Assembly (NCBI GenBank): GCA_905250125.1
Contig: CAJNOL010001102.1
Coordinates: forward strand, 1 to 64,000
From: Rotaria sordida
Lineage: Eukaryota > Rotifera > Eurotatoria > Philodinida > Philodinidae
Length of the DNA stretch: 64,000 nucleotides
Direction: 5' to 3'
Both the position numbers and the translations under genes were made by a program. Position 1 is the first letter of the stretch, and each line of letters starts with the position of its first letter. The notes beneath the pieces were generated by a model. It made no database searches. It was given only the letters and a program-made list of their open reading frames with translations, and was not told the DNA's origin. Of this stretch, positions 40,924 to 57,800 are shown piece after piece.

Positions 40924-43900
40924 CTACAGATCTTCATCACTAAAGTTTTCGCCTATAACATCATCACACTAAAATAAATATCATAAATATTTTCTTTTCT
41001 GTTTTATTAAGATAAAATTAACTTACCATTGGATCAAGATCTCCCATTGCTCCTGTATCAAATCGACCACCATCGAAACTTGAATCATCATTCATTTCAC
41101 GTTCAAGTCGTTCAAAATGTGTTGTTCTATTATATAAGAAACAAATAGAAAGATTAATATTAAAAAATTAAACAAAGGCTAGCATTTATTTGAGCAATAA
41201 AAATATTGGAATCAGCAATAATTAACATACGTTTTAGCAATAATTTGTGAGCAATACAAAAAACTTTATTGAACAATTTCATATTATTAAATGAACAATA
41301 ATTAATTCATTAAATAGCAGTAATAATTTCATATTTTAGGAATAAATAAAAGAAAAACTGCATTATTTTTAGTTACAATCGAAAATAAAAAAAAAGAAAT
41401 CAAAAATATAGTATATTATTGGATCAATAAAGCCTTTTTTGCCTGTGTGGTTTGCCTCTGTTTCTTACGTATTTCTATAAATAAATGTGTTAAATCCATA
41501 ATATGATCTTGTGTATATGATGTCTATTTTCGAAAAATAAGATCCTCCTTGTTATCACACACATGTAGACCTGTATCTGAGATGACAGAATATACCAGGA
41601 AAAGATGCGATACGAATAGAATATATCTGAATGATCACTTGAAAGAAAGAAATGAACAATCGAAGAGAAAGCAATATGGAAATGTATCTGACAGTAGAGA
41701 GCTGCGCCAGGTTTTCTGAACTCGACTAGAGGATTTTGGTCCATTCTATTTTTTGGAATACTGAATTGTTTTTCGAATACACATCTGTGAAGCAATGTTT
41801 CCACTTTCATACAATGTGATTATAACTGTACAAAAGACATTCAGAGCTTAAGGATTTTAAATAAAAAGATTGGAGTTCATACTTGAACTCTATCAGACCC
41901 GAATGTATGGACTCGGACGTTTTTTGTTTAAAAACCTTCGGCTTTGAATGGTTGTTGTACAGTTCTAATTGCATAGTCTGAAAGAGTAAATATTAATTTA
42001 CAAAATTTGTATTCGAATAACCATTCAATATTCGAGATGATAGAATGATTTCTTTGGTAGGATTCAGAAAAACCAGTAGAGTTAACCTGACAAAAGAGAA
42101 AGAGCATGAATGGTGTAGATACATATGTAGAGAAAGAAAGAGACCGAAAATATAATGTATAGTAAAACACAAATCTGTCTTATAGCACATCTTTGGAATG
42201 TAGCATAACAAAATGAATCCATAGTGCCCCTTTTTATATAAAATTTACCTTTAAGTTAAGTAAATTATTGCTGATTCAGTAAATTTATTGCTCATTTCAA
42301 TTATTTTATTGCTGAATTAAATATAAGTCTTAAACAAATATAAATACATACGGATAATTGCGAACTTGTTGAAGCATTTCTTCATTACTGCCTGATTTCA
42401 TTAAATTTTCAATAAGTAATTGACGAATGCGTGGATCATTATTCATTTGTACGTGTTCTTTCAATCTAGAATAATATTGATATTATATCATATTAATAAA
42501 AAAAAATTCGATTACGTTATGGAACCACTCATTAACGACACACGAATAAAAATCGTTGTTTAAAACATTCAATATTGATGGTGTCCCTCTCTACGCTTTC
42601 CATGGTTTCTGGAGAACGGCTCATCAAAAAAATTTAAAATTTTCAGAGCAGATAAATCTGGACGAGTAGAGCAAAAGTTGTCATAAACACAAAGTTTCCC
42701 AATGTTGTCTTTTATGAGATATTGGGATCATAATGACAAAAAAGTGACTCGAATTTTCGTCTCCGTTTCTTCGAGATGCTGTGTTCGATGGAATTGAAAA
42801 CCTTTTTTTTACAGGTACTAGATACTACCTGAGGTTGATATCTTTTCATTTTTTTTTTTCAATAAAAAAGCTAAAATATCTTAAGTACCCTAAACATCCA
42901 TGTATTTTTTTTGTAAGAGCTACCAAATATCGGCAGAACAATATTTTCTTTTGAAACAAAAAAAATGTATCCGTCGCAAACAGTGTATAGTATATGTTGG
43001 AAAAGTTCTGGCACAATCAGACGTGCTAGATCGAAGAAACGGGAGCGTTTCTACACTCAAATCCGGCTCTGTTAAGTGGTGGAGACAATTTTCTCTTCAA
43101 TTTAAAACTTTTCTGAACTTCCTAACATATAAACCAGCTAAGAATTCTCGAACGCACAATTAAAAATAAATTAAAAAACTCGTTTTGAGAAAAACACCAA
43201 AGAAAATTTGCAATTGAAAAGCAATGTTTTTTTTTTAGTTCAACGGTAAGAGAAGCACATCGATCGTTGTCTATCATGTGATATCGACTATAGTGAACAA
43301 AGCGAAAATTTGCATGTACTTGTACAGTGTGTAAAAATCTGAATCTAGAAGAGATATATACATTAGGTGTGAGTAAAGATATTTATATCATCCATCCGTA
43401 ATCACTTCTACCCATCAACACCCACACCAACAATACCAGCTACTCAAATAGATAAAAGATGAGAAGAAGATAAGAATGGTTATATACATGAAAGAATGAA
43501 GCCGAAGAAAGAGGTAAGCACGCATACTTATGTCAGAAGGCGTCTCTTCTGACATAATACTGTTAAAATAATTGCGTAACTAAACAAACACTAGTAGAAA
43601 AAGAAATTCAAGACATGACTCTATTTGTTTGAAGACTTGCTATTTCACGTATTTCTGCTAGACTCTTCACTATGGAAAACCTTAGAAAAAGTTCAAAAGA
43701 CAACAATAACTAATATTTTCAGAACGATTTATTTTTTCTGATTTCAGCATCATCAGTAAATTCTGTATAAAATGCTGAAAAAGCATCAGAATTCCAATGA
43801 ATAATACTGTTTTCGAAATTATATAACGAGAGCTATCCAACCACATAAAAATCTCAAAATTGACTTTGTTGGCGAAAATCGGGATTTTTTTCCAGGGAGG

Positions 43901-46194
43901 GATGGCTTAATAAAAATATTGCTGCATTTCCTGAAGAAAATGGAAAGGCGAAAAGAACTTTTAGTTAATACGCAACAGGATTTCACTGAATATATTCCTA
44001 TTTTAAAAAGATTTCTTCCGATCTGATCCGTGCAAATGTGTACTGTGTCAATGAGGTCCTAGAAGCAAGGGAACGGTTTCTCCATATAGGGAATCCAAAG
44101 AATTTTTTCTCAGATTAAGCTGCAAAAGAGCATTGAAGTGATTCCACGATATGTTTTCAATACAGAAACGTATTTTCCAATAGACTGTGGTTTTCTATTA
44201 GCTATTTCTCAAGATTTTTCTAATTTGAAACTGATATGTCGCTATGGCGACGAAAACAAAATATTGTTCATACTTTACTTAGATATTATTATGACACGTA
44301 AATACCAAAAAAAAATCAATAAATTACAGAATTTGTTTAAAAGAAAAGATTTTCAGACGAGATCTTCTAATGTATTGAGGGCTTTAATGAAAATTCTTTT
44401 TTTTTTGTGCTTAGGACATAAGAGAAAAAAGGCACTAAGATTTAGTGTAATTTATTCTCTAACATGCATTTAGCAGATTATCAAGATTTAACTTACAATT
44501 CTATACTTTTTTGTTGTTGTTTTAATTGTCCATAAACTTCAACAAGAGCAATAACTGCATCAGTATATTTTGCATTCAATACAAGTGCTTTTTCTAAATA
44601 AACTCGAGCTTTATCTAATGATGATGGTTCTTTTGCAAGAACTTGTCCACATAATGTAAATGCTCGAACATTTTCTTTTAAATTTGTTCGTACAGCATTT
44701 GTAATAAACATATCTAAATAAAAATATTATCTTAAATCTTTTGTTCTATATTTTGCTATATCAACATACTAGCATCACTTAATCTATTCGTTGATAAATA
44801 ACCATCAACAACACCTTTATATCCTTCGAAACAATATGGTGTTAAACGCACAGCTTCTTTATAATGAACAAGTGAATCTGAATATCGTTTTAATTTAAAT
44901 AATGCAAGACCTTTAAGTAATAATGCTTGAATTCTTGTATTATCTAATGCATAAGCTTTTTGTGCAAGATAAACTGTACGTGATGGTTTATGATTTTTTT
45001 TTAAACAATAATATCCAATAGCAATCCATGTTTCAGGATGATGATCACCAAGTGACATTAAATGATTAACTAATCTAAATAGAAAAAACAAAAATTTTTC
45101 TTTTTAATTTTAATTGAAATATTTTTTTTTTTACTTTTCTAATGAATTATCTTTACATTCTGTATATGTAAGAAATGCAAGTATATCCATATGTTTTAAT
45201 AATAATGGATCAATTTGTTGTGCTCGTTGTAAACTATGTAATGCTTGTCCATACTCACCATTTAAATATTGATTGTAACCAAGTTGACATAGAACATATG
45301 TTGATTGTGGTAAATATTGTGCATCAATTTGTTGATAAAGTCTTGATGCTTCAGCAAAATCTCGACTAGTTGAACAAGCATCAGCTTGTAATAATGCACG
45401 AAACCATGGTTGACGTACTAATGGTGATATTGTTACAGGTGTTGGTTGTTGAGCTTGATTTTCATGATGTATTGATGCAGCTGATGGATGTGTATGCAAA
45501 AGATCACTTAATTTAATACCAAGAGCAAGTAAAGCAATGTAAGCAGATAATGTATTAGGATTTTGTTTTAAACATTCACGATAAGCACTGATAGATTCTT
45601 GTACTGAACCACCAGCTTTTTGATAACATTGACCAAGTGCTAAATGAATTTTAGCTGTACGTTGTTGAAATAGAATTGATTCAAGCTAAATGATTAGATT
45701 TTTTTTTTCAAACTAAATTAATATTTAAATCTTGACTTACAACAGTAAGAGCTTCTTTTAATCGATTTAATTTAAGTAAACATATATGTTGACGATATTT
45801 ACATTCTATAATCCAATCAGGTTCCAACTAAATATATATTTGTTCGAAATTCTTAAATGCTTAAAGATAATTATATATTTACCGCATTTTTATCATATTT
45901 ATCCAGTTGTTTATAACTATGTAATACTTTCTTAAAATAAGATTCAGCCAAATGATATTCATGTAAAAACCAAGTTGAATCAGCCAAACAACGATAAACA
46001 GTTAAACGTTGTTCATTATTTAGATAATCTTTTCCACATTCATCAAGTGTTAAGATGAATTCTGCCTAGAAAATTAATCATAATATTGATTAAAATTAAT
46101 AATCTAGTTACATATATGTATATATTACCAATGTTTTACAATCATCATATAATTCAGCATTTCGAAGTGTTTCAAGTTGTTCAATTGAACTCAT
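40924..46194 (-). CDS. ANAPC7: Anaphase-promoting complex subunit 7 (TPR protein)
   Basis: TPR scaffold of the APC/C ubiquitin ligase. Nine exons: 46194-46129, 46065-45883, 45827-45741, 45685-45135, 45074-44770, 44713-44497, 42465-42352, 41126-41027, 40968-40924; 555 residues, near the human length. TPR-like helices are visible throughout: CKYRQHICLLKLNRLKEAL, KIHLALGQCYQKAGGSVQES, QLGYNQYLNGEYGQALHSLQRAQQIDPLLLKHMD, ETWIAIGYYCLKKN, ALLLKGLALFKLKRYSDSLVHYKEAVRLTP, DKARVYLEKALVLNAKYTDAV. The C-terminus is acidic (ENFSDEDL), as in other APC7 proteins. Introns 41127-42351 and 42466-44496 are long; the rest are short. A TTTTCAG acceptor sits 10 nt before the ATG. It lies third in a same-strand run after DHX15 and an unrecognised gene. 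Confidence 0.93.
42466..44496. other. 2-kb ANAPC7 intron, no gene or clear repeat
   Basis: Contains small frames (42900-43163, 44138-44473) without family signals or exon-like codon bias. A stretch near 43240 (TTTTAGTTCAACGGTAAGAG) resembles a tRNA D-arm but no T-arm follows. No inverted repeat found by eye. Confidence 0.55.
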
Positions 46195-46204
46195 AGTATT
46201 CTTT

Positions 46205-46206
46205 CT
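46205..46206 (-). promoter_or_regulatory. Candidate trans-splice acceptor before ANAPC7 ATG
   Basis: Minus strand TTTTCAG|AAAGAATACT ATG, 209 bp after the upstream gene's stop codon. Confidence 0.45.
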
Positions 46207-46414
46207 GAAAATGATGTTTTTTCTTTCTTATCATAATTTTTATAAATATGCTTTATTCAAATTTTAATCGTTCATTTTTGTCTAAATTTTATATCGATAA
46301 TTTTTAACAACAAGGAAAACAAGAAAACAATAACAATTAGATATCACTGTACGCAATTTTAACTTAATAATACAACAAATAAACTAGAAAAAAAATCAAC
46401 ATAAATGAGATGAT

Positions 46415-47449
46415 TTAAAGTAATATAAATGATGAAAAATATTTCATAACTGTTTGAAGATAAATATATAATAAATAGAAATATTTTACGCTTATTTGCA
46501 TACATTTCTCCCAAATAACAAAAAACCAATGATGAAATAGATTAGGTGAAAATGTATTTGTAAATAAATAACCAAATACAAGACCAAATACAAATATTAT
46601 TAAAGTAAAGAAGACTTTTGATGATGATTGTTGAATAGGAAAATCTTCTTTTTTATTTAAAAATTCGGAATTTCTTATTTGACATTGATTTATTTGTGGA
46701 GATAATGTTTCTTGTATTATTGATGATGAAGTATTTGTTAATAAAGATGGCACTATTTGTGACGGTGAAGATTGATTAGAAAAATTTTTATTTGAAGAAA
46801 TAAATATATCTGATGATGTTAAATTGTATTGTTCAATTGCTAAATTATTTTGAATAGTTGATGTAGTAAAATGAAACCGAGACCATAACTGTGTTTGTTG
46901 TTGATCAAATAAAGATGAAGTATTTGATTTTGAAAATGGATTTGAACTATATGTAACATTTGATGACGGTGTTTGTATTGAATATTTATTATAATTATCT
47001 GTTTTATGACTTGACCAAAAATCATTTTTACATTTACTTTCATTTAAACTACAACTTTCAAACCAATCAGTCAATATATTAATACCGTTAGTTGAAGAAT
47101 TTTCAAATTGATTATTTGATAAATCTTGTTTTGACAATAGAATTGAATTTGTTAATGTTGTTGTCATATCAGTAAATGAATTAATAGTATGTTGAATTGT
47201 TGATGGACGTTTTTCTTTAGATGGTGTTTCTGGAATAATCAATGGTTTTTCAATAGTTTTAGTTCTTAATCTTGTCATTGGTGGTTCAATTTGATTAATA
47301 GATAATTTATTTAATGTTGAAATTGTACATTCTTCAATTGGATATCGAACTTGTGGACTAAGATCAAATTTTGAATCACAATCAAACCAAAAACTTTCTT
47401 GAGAATTTTCATTATCAGATAAAATATTCCAATTAGATTTTAATGTCAT
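46415..47449 (-). CDS. Unrecognised Ser/Asn/Thr-rich protein with C-terminal membrane segments
   Basis: Single-exon gene of 344 residues; I do not recognise the family. The first ~275 residues are low-complexity, polar (Ser, Asn, Thr, Gln) and probably disordered. They include short ordered-looking patches (NWNILSDNE, FWFDCDSKFDLSP, LTDWFESCSL, NDFWSSHKT). From about 279 comes a hydrophobic segment (VFFTLIIFVFGLVFGYLF) and a second aromatic/hydrophobic stretch to the end (KYFYLLYIYLQTVMKYF), so a tail-anchored or hairpin membrane protein with cytosolic N-terminus is likely. A mutually out-of-frame upstream ATG overlaps the start. Codon use matches neighbours. The adjacent genes are 150 bp upstream (DHX15) and 220 bp downstream (ANAPC7). 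The uninterrupted frame of 1 kb in AT-rich DNA strongly supports it being real. Confidence 0.8.
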   Translation of the reverse strand: MTLKSNWNILSDNENSQESFWFDCDSKFDLSPQVRYPIEECTISTLNKLSINQIEPPMTRLRTKTIEKPLIIPETPSKEKRPSTIQHTINSFTDMTTTLTNSILLSKQDLSNNQFENSSTNGINILTDWFESCSLNESKCKNDFWSSHKTDNYNKYSIQTPSSNVTYSSNPFSKSNTSSLFDQQQTQLWSRFHFTTSTIQNNLAIEQYNLTSSDIFISSNKNFSNQSSPSQIVPSLLTNTSSSIIQETLSPQINQCQIRNSEFLNKKEDFPIQQSSSKVFFTLIIFVFGLVFGYLFTNTFSPNLFHHWFFVIWEKCMQISVKYFYLLYIYLQTVMKYFSSFILL

Positions 47450-47459
47450 CTTTAATCAT
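47433..47459 (-). promoter_or_regulatory. Overlapping upstream ORF (8 codons) at the unknown gene
   Basis: The first ATG after the acceptor-like TTTTTTTTAG (47464-47463) opens MIKDDIKI-stop in another frame and overlaps the real start at 47449. If the mRNA 5' end is at that acceptor, ribosomes would meet this ATG first, only 3 nt from the end, so leaky scanning is expected. Confidence 0.5.
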
Positions 47460-47597
47460 AATCTAAAAAAAACAACCAAAGACAGTTGACAATAAAGAAC
47501 AAAGGACAAAAGAAAAAAAACCAACACGAAAGAGCATATATCATCATCTGTCGTATTTAACAACAAGAAACAAAAAAAAAACATTTTTTCTTTAGTA

Positions 47598-52149
<4,552 letters not shown>

Positions 52150-53192
52150 TCAAATAATTTTATTTATATCGAATAATAGAAACAATGTCCATCAATAAAT
52201 AAAATAATATACAATGAAAAAGTTTTTCTTTTCCAAATTTGTTTACTAAACAAATTTTGCAATAATACAGATGTGGATTTAATTCACCAATCATATTTAT
52301 GAATAGAAGATGTCATCCTAAGTTTAGTATGATAGCTCCATAACGACCGAGAATAAAACGAGTAGACCGTTAAAAGCGTTCTTTCTTTTTGTAGATAATG
52401 TTGAAGGTATAAATTCATTTGAAACCGTTGATTTTATCTATTCATTATTTAGATTCGTTGATTATTAAAAAAAGAAGATTAGATTATCATTAGAAAAAAA
52501 GAAAACACTTCGCTCTATTGATTTTGTTTTAGATTATATTTATCTCTTTTAGATATGTTTACTATAAGAAAAACGAACTTATAATTCTTAGTCTTGATTA
52601 TCTTTCTGAATGATATTGAAATACAAAACAGTTTACCATTTAAGTCTTTATTTTATCCTTATTTATACATACACTTTGTTGTAAATAGAGACGTGTAAGA
52701 TCAAGTTATTTTTGGTTCACTAACTTGTTTTTCATCGATCTCAATCATAGTTTTGACAAATCTGATCGAGTCCCAGTTCCGGTCTCGGTAATTTCAATTT
52801 GTCGAATTCTGATCTAGAGAAAACTATTTCAGAATTTATTCGTATCATATCTAAAAACTCTTCAATATTTGTTTTTTTTTTGAATTGTTCAGTCGACGGC
52901 TAGCACTTTTTGGGTCATATCTTTTGAAGTATGTTCTGAGTGACATGATTTATAAGATAATTCTCTTAAAGCCATAGAATATTTAATTATAATCTTTAGT
53001 TCGGATTGAGATTTTTTTTCTCGTGGCTTCGATCCCAGTCTTGGCATCTTTTTTTTCTCGTGGTTTCGGTTCCAACAAATTGATAATAGGACTTATATAT
53101 TCTCATTTTTTTGATGATTTGTTCTTTTTTTTTCTGTAAATGAAAATATTATAGAACGAATAACATTGAAAAAATCTATTTGATCTTAGATT
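52150..53192. other. Divergent spacer DHX15 / SPO11
   Basis: About 1 kb. Around 52715-53080 it contains GATCTCAATC, GAGTCCCAGTTCCGGTCTCGG and a repeated TTTTTTTTCTCGTGG(C/T)TTCG(A/G)T block (two copies near 53018 and 53055), related to the low-complexity repeat in LETM1. Shared promoter region for both genes is likely. Confidence 0.6.
53188..53189 (+). promoter_or_regulatory. Candidate splice/trans-splice acceptor before SPO11 ATG
   Basis: ATTTGATCTTAG|ATT ATG, 3 nt upstream of the start codon. Confidence 0.4.
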
Positions 53193-54324
53193 ATGTCAGA
53201 TAATACTCGTTTGAAAATCTTAAATACTATTGAACAAATGTGTATGTTATGTGTTGAACAAATGTATCGATTACCATCATCATTACCATCATTGACAATT
53301 AATGAACAAAAATATCAATGGAATAATAAAATTGATGATAGAAATCGTCGAGATTTTACACGATATATATATGTTTTATCAACAATTCATCGTCTTGTTC
53401 GTACACAAAGTCGAATGAATATGAGAGAATTATTTTATTCTCAAGTAAATCTTTTTCATCATCAACGTATAAGTGATAATATTGTTGAACAAATTGCACG
53501 ACATTTATGTGTTGATCGACGTCAATTAGGATTTGTTGCTACAGCAAAAGGATTTTGTGCTGGTTTGTAATTTTATTTAGGATAATAGAAAAAAAAAATA
53601 TATATTATTGTTTATCATAATTATTTAGGTAATGTACAATATCGAAATTTACGTAGTGGAGAAATTATTGATTGTAATCAATTATCTAATGGTCAATTAA
53701 TAGTCGATGATGATATTGAAATTATTGAAACAGAAAATCGTATTACATTTATACTTATTGTTGAAAAAGATACGATTTTTCAGGTAATGATTTTTATAAA
53801 AATAAATAAAAAAATTACGAAATCTTATCAATAATTTTTAGCATTTACTTAATGATGGTTTTTTAACTCGATATTGTGGTGCATGTTTAATAACAGGTCG
53901 TGGTCAACCAGATCATGCAACACGTTCATTTCTTTTACAATTATCTCATCTATATAATGATACTCCTATTTATATATTAACTGATTGTGATATATTTGGT
54001 GTATTAATTGCATATACTTATCAATCAACATTTGATGAAAATCATCATAATCGTCTTCGATGGCTAGGTGTATGGCCTGAAGAATTATTATCATTATTCT
54101 CATTGAATATTTCTCAAACATTACCAATAACGGATGAACGTGAACGACGAATGATTACTAGATTTATTCAACGATCAGATATTAAAGTTGAATGGCGTCG
54201 TCAAGTATCATTTTTTGAACAACATCAACGTAAAATGGAAATTGAAGCTATTTATGAAAATGGTACAAAAAAATTAATTGATGATTATTTACACGATAAA
54301 CTTATGGGACATAGATGGTTGTAA
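53193..54324 (+). CDS. SPO11: SPO11 meiotic recombination protein (Topo VI A-like)
   Basis: Makes programmed DNA double-strand breaks in meiosis. Three exons: 53193-53562, 53629-53783, 53842-54324; 335 residues, a usual SPO11 length. The 5Y-CAP domain carries the active-site region MNMRELFYSQ, with Tyr82 at the catalytic position; the residue before it is Phe where most animals have a second Tyr. Next come the winged-helix text QIARHLCVDRRQLGFVATAKGFCAG and the Toprim fold, with Glu169 (IVEKDTIFQ) and the DxD motif at 223-225 (TDCDIFGVLIAYTY). GRGQPDHATRSFLLQL is conserved, as is the C-terminus (RWLGVWPEELL, DERERRMI, RKMEIEAIYENG). The metal-binding acidic residues and the nucleophile are present, so the enzyme looks intact. 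Reading frame, splice sites and codon use show no decay. Divergent partner is DHX15. Confidence 0.95.
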
Positions 54325-56618
54325 TTAATCATAGTTTGTTTTTTTTTTTTTTATATTTTTTTCTCTCAACATTTTCTTCTATCTATTAACTCTGTTCTTG
54401 GTTAACGTACTTAGGTCAGACGAATCATTATTATCACAGATGAAATTCGTTTATTTTCTTTTTTTAATTGATTTTGTTTCTTTTTTTTTTCTTATGCTTA
54501 CTGGTGAATTACATTGTATTCCTAGTTTGGCTTAATAAAAACTTAGTCACTATTACTATTAATACTTTTGTATAGCTTTTTTGAAAAATTCTATTAATAG
54601 GAATGTAACAATATCAGCATCAATTGATATTGGTAGTTTGCCACGAAAAATTAAACTCGATAAAATTGAGAAATCAGTTATGGATTCGAATCCTTCGATC
54701 TCGAGTAAATTTCCTTTAGAATAAAAAGTCAGAGTCTTCTATTGCGAGTTAGTTTTGTCAAACACGATCTAAAAGGAGTGTTGAAGTATATAGGGTAAAA
54801 ATTTGGACCTTCTGCATAGACCGTGACAGACATTTCATTTAATTAACTAATTTATAGTTCATTAATATTTCATTAGTAACTCATTAATGACCTTTTTATG
54901 AATAATTTCTACATAATTAATGAAAGGAGTGTCGAAGAATATCGCGAAAAAAGTGAACTATCTTCCACTCCTGCTCATAGACCGTGATAGACACCCTAGG
55001 TCACGCCACTAACCATGCAAGGCGTTGTTGAATAAGTAAAAGCATCGTTTAGAAATGTGCCACAAAATAGATAGATTAAAACAATCTTCCTGTGAATATC
55101 AAGAACACCTAAATAGTCTTTCATATTTTAATCGTGCACGGATTGCACTAATAGCTTTTTTGTCAATATTTACTCAAAATATCAAGTGCTTTTGAAAAAT
55201 TTTTCTGATATTTAAATAGGCATTATTACTAACTAAATACTAGAAAACGAGAATTTTTTACTAGACAAAAAAGAATTTTGATTACACAAAAACCAAAAAT
55301 GATCGTTTGTTCAACTATCAGGTTTTTAGGCGCTAAAATCTACAAAAATTCGTTGAGTTTTTTGAAAAAAGATTTTGGAAAATCCACGGTCTTCTATGCT
55401 GGGAGAAGATTTATCTTTGATTAAACTTTCAAAAGACAAATTGTCACTTGCTCAACATAACCTTGTCCTAACGAAAAAAAAGTCAAATTCCGATGTTTTT
55501 TTCAAAGTTTGATCAGAAGTTCTCAAGGTCGAAAAATCCGAATCTATAAGTGATTTCTTAAAATAATCAAGTTTGATTTTTTTTTTGACGAACTAACAAT
55601 ATTGTATTGATATTATTATATTTGTACATACAAAAATATTGCTAATTTAGAGAAGACATTGTTAATTGAATACAAATAGTCCCATGTTGAATTAGATTGC
55701 AATCTTCTTTAGTTGTATATATAAATATATATATGAAAGTAACTTTAAAAAGAAAAGACTAGTATGATTTGTAATCTACCTATCTTGGTAATATGTTTTA
55801 AGAAAAGTCCTGAATCAAAATAACAATTTTCAACCGGGTGCATATTTGAACAACAATGATCCAATCGAGAAAATTTATTGATTTTGTTTATAAAGAACTT
55901 CAACTGTATATATAGAATTTGAAAAATTCTTTTAAACAAGAAATAATCAACTTTACCATAGTCTTAATGATGAAAGAATCAACAACATAGTTAATCATAA
56001 ATTTTTCAAATATTATCTATAATTATTGAACTAGATTTTGAAATGTATAATTAATTAAACCACTAAATTAGATAAACAAATTCAATAGAAACAAAAGCAG
56101 AAACATTTGTTAAATATTTATAACTGGAATTAAACAATTGTCAACAAACTCAACAGACATTTTTGATGAGTAATCATTGAAATGATTTATCTATCCATCT
56201 ATCATAATAATGTTTACGATCGTTTGTTATCTTCCATATCATATTCAAAATATGTTTTATCAATCTCAACGAAAAAAGAAGATCATTCAATTTGAAAAAA
56301 AATCTGAGAAGTATCCATTACAAATGACTTCACATCTGTTTGGTGATAATCTTGTTACCAAGAAAATTCCTATTTCTTGGTAGTTAGACTTTTCCTCTGG
56401 TATCATTCTATTATTCATTAAAAAGATCGTTTTTTTCTGTTAATTAAATTAGACTTTTTTTAGTAATGAAATTTGTTACCATATAATCCTTCTTTTTTAT
56501 TATTGAATAAATGTTTATAGATAAAAAAAAATTCTCACATAGAAATACAAAAGGACGAAAGAAGAAACGATTAAAAAGTACATCCTTTTGATAAGTATTA
56601 AAAAAAAGATATCAATAT
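54325..56618. other. Convergent spacer SPO11 / Cys-rich gene
   Basis: 2.3 kb with a partial dispersed-repeat copy (54757-55167). A 64-residue frame at 55745-55939 (minus) lacks support. The rest is AT-rich, without recognisable RNA genes. Confidence 0.6.
54757..55167 (+). repeat. Dispersed repeat family 1, copy C, rearranged
   Basis: Starts AACACGATCTAAAAGGAGTG and TTGAAGTATATAGGGT; a second partial start (AAAGGAGTGTCGAAGAATATC) follows at about 54921, so the left end is duplicated. GACCGTGAYAGACA units are few, and it ends CGGATTGCACTAATAGCTTTT as in copies A and B. Confidence 0.7.
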
Positions 56619-57800
56619 TTAATGATGATGATGTGTTAATACCTAAAAGATAAAATACAAGAAATCAATGATTAGTGACATCTACTATAAACATATAAAA
56701 GCAAACAAATAATCTATTACAAATAATTTTAAAAAAAAAGAAAATAGTTTTATTTGAATGATATATTTTTAAAAACAATTTCTTAAAATTTCTCTCATAT
56801 TTCAATTAGTAGTTTATTTTTCGCTAGAATCGATTTAAATGAAAAAAACAATATCGATTGTAGTGACGTCCGAAATGTGTGACATTTGATGTTTTTCTTC
56901 TTTATTATTTATTAGTGTTCTATGTGAGTTCACATTTTTAATTATGTCATATTGTTCTAATTATTTTTAGTATTTCTTTTTACCTTATGTCGTTTTTGAA
57001 AGTAATTTTCCAGTTGAGTTACTCGTCGCTAAATAGAAAAATAAAAATTTAATTTATTTTAATAATATTTTTAATTTTCATTTTTTATACACACTCGTAA
57101 TCCACCGCCACCATAGATACATGGAGAAAAATTCGGAAAAGCTGAACAAAGTGAACCTTTAAAATTTTGACAACTAATATCAGTTTTTGGACGTTTAGAA
57201 CATTCATCATAACGAATTTTCAATGCATTTAATAGATTACGACATTTAAGTTCGGCTTGATGAGTAACACAATAATCTCCACGTCTTTTAAGTTCATTTG
57301 GATCGGATGGAATCTATTAAAATATGGAAATAGGCGAAGAAAATGAAAATATAAAATAAGTATACTTGACTCCAATCGGAATCACTCTACAAATAAGAAA
57401 AACAATTAAGAGAAAAACAACTATTTTGAAAACGAACCCCACCACCACCACCACCACCACCGTTAAATCCATAACAGTAAAGTTCGCTAGGCCATATAAA
57501 GCAATATTTATTTTTGACATCATCACAAGCTGATACTGGTGTTACCATACCTCTGCATTTACGAAGTAAATCTTCCATTTGTGATTTAACTCCTGTACAT
57601 TCATCGACATAAGGAGTTTTAGCACATCTTTCGCGCATAACAACCAAACTATCTGTATCCTAGAGAAGAACATAATTGTTATACATAGTTAAGAAATATT
57701 TTAAAATTTATGCGTTAAAATTTACTCGTGTATGAAATGTACGACCATTTGTGTGATTAATAAATAGGAAAAAAATGAATAGTATAACTGTCGTTAACAT
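56619..57800 (-). CDS. Secreted Cys-rich protein with two related modules and a poly-Gly stretch
   Basis: Family not recognised. Six phase-0 exons: 57800-57726, 57659-57438, 57386-57366, 57313-57095, 57028-56984, 56642-56619; 201 residues. The first exon is a clean signal peptide (MLTTVILFIFFLFINHTNG). Two Cys-patterned modules follow. Module 1 runs RCAKTPYVDEC..LLRKCRG..SACDDVKNKYCFIWPSELYCYGFNGGGGGGGG. Module 2 runs YCVTHQAELKC..LLNALKIRYDEC..ISCQNFKGSLCSAFPNFSPCIYGGGGLR. Both end aromatic-Gly4+, indicating duplication. A 21-bp micro-exon (SDSDWSQ) separates them. The C-terminus is a short coil then VLTHHHH. The donor after exon 2 directly follows eight Gly codons. An extracellular role is inferred; retention of the micro-exon and last 24-bp exon is the less certain part. 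Confidence 0.75.
57437..57461. repeat. (CCA)n / (GGT)n codon repeat at a splice donor
   Basis: Eight consecutive Gly codons at the end of exon 2 of the Cys-rich gene. Each GGT is itself a possible GT donor, so repeat-length change could shift splicing by whole codons. Confidence 0.7.

Noticed and set aside
42900-43163. 87-aa plus-strand gene in the ANAPC7 intron
   Set aside because: No family signal, no promoter or splice context, and intron position; a chance frame.
43235-43275. tRNA gene suggested by TTAGTTCAACGGTAAGAG
   Set aside because: Only a D-arm-like stretch; no T-arm (GGTTCRA) within 90 nt downstream.
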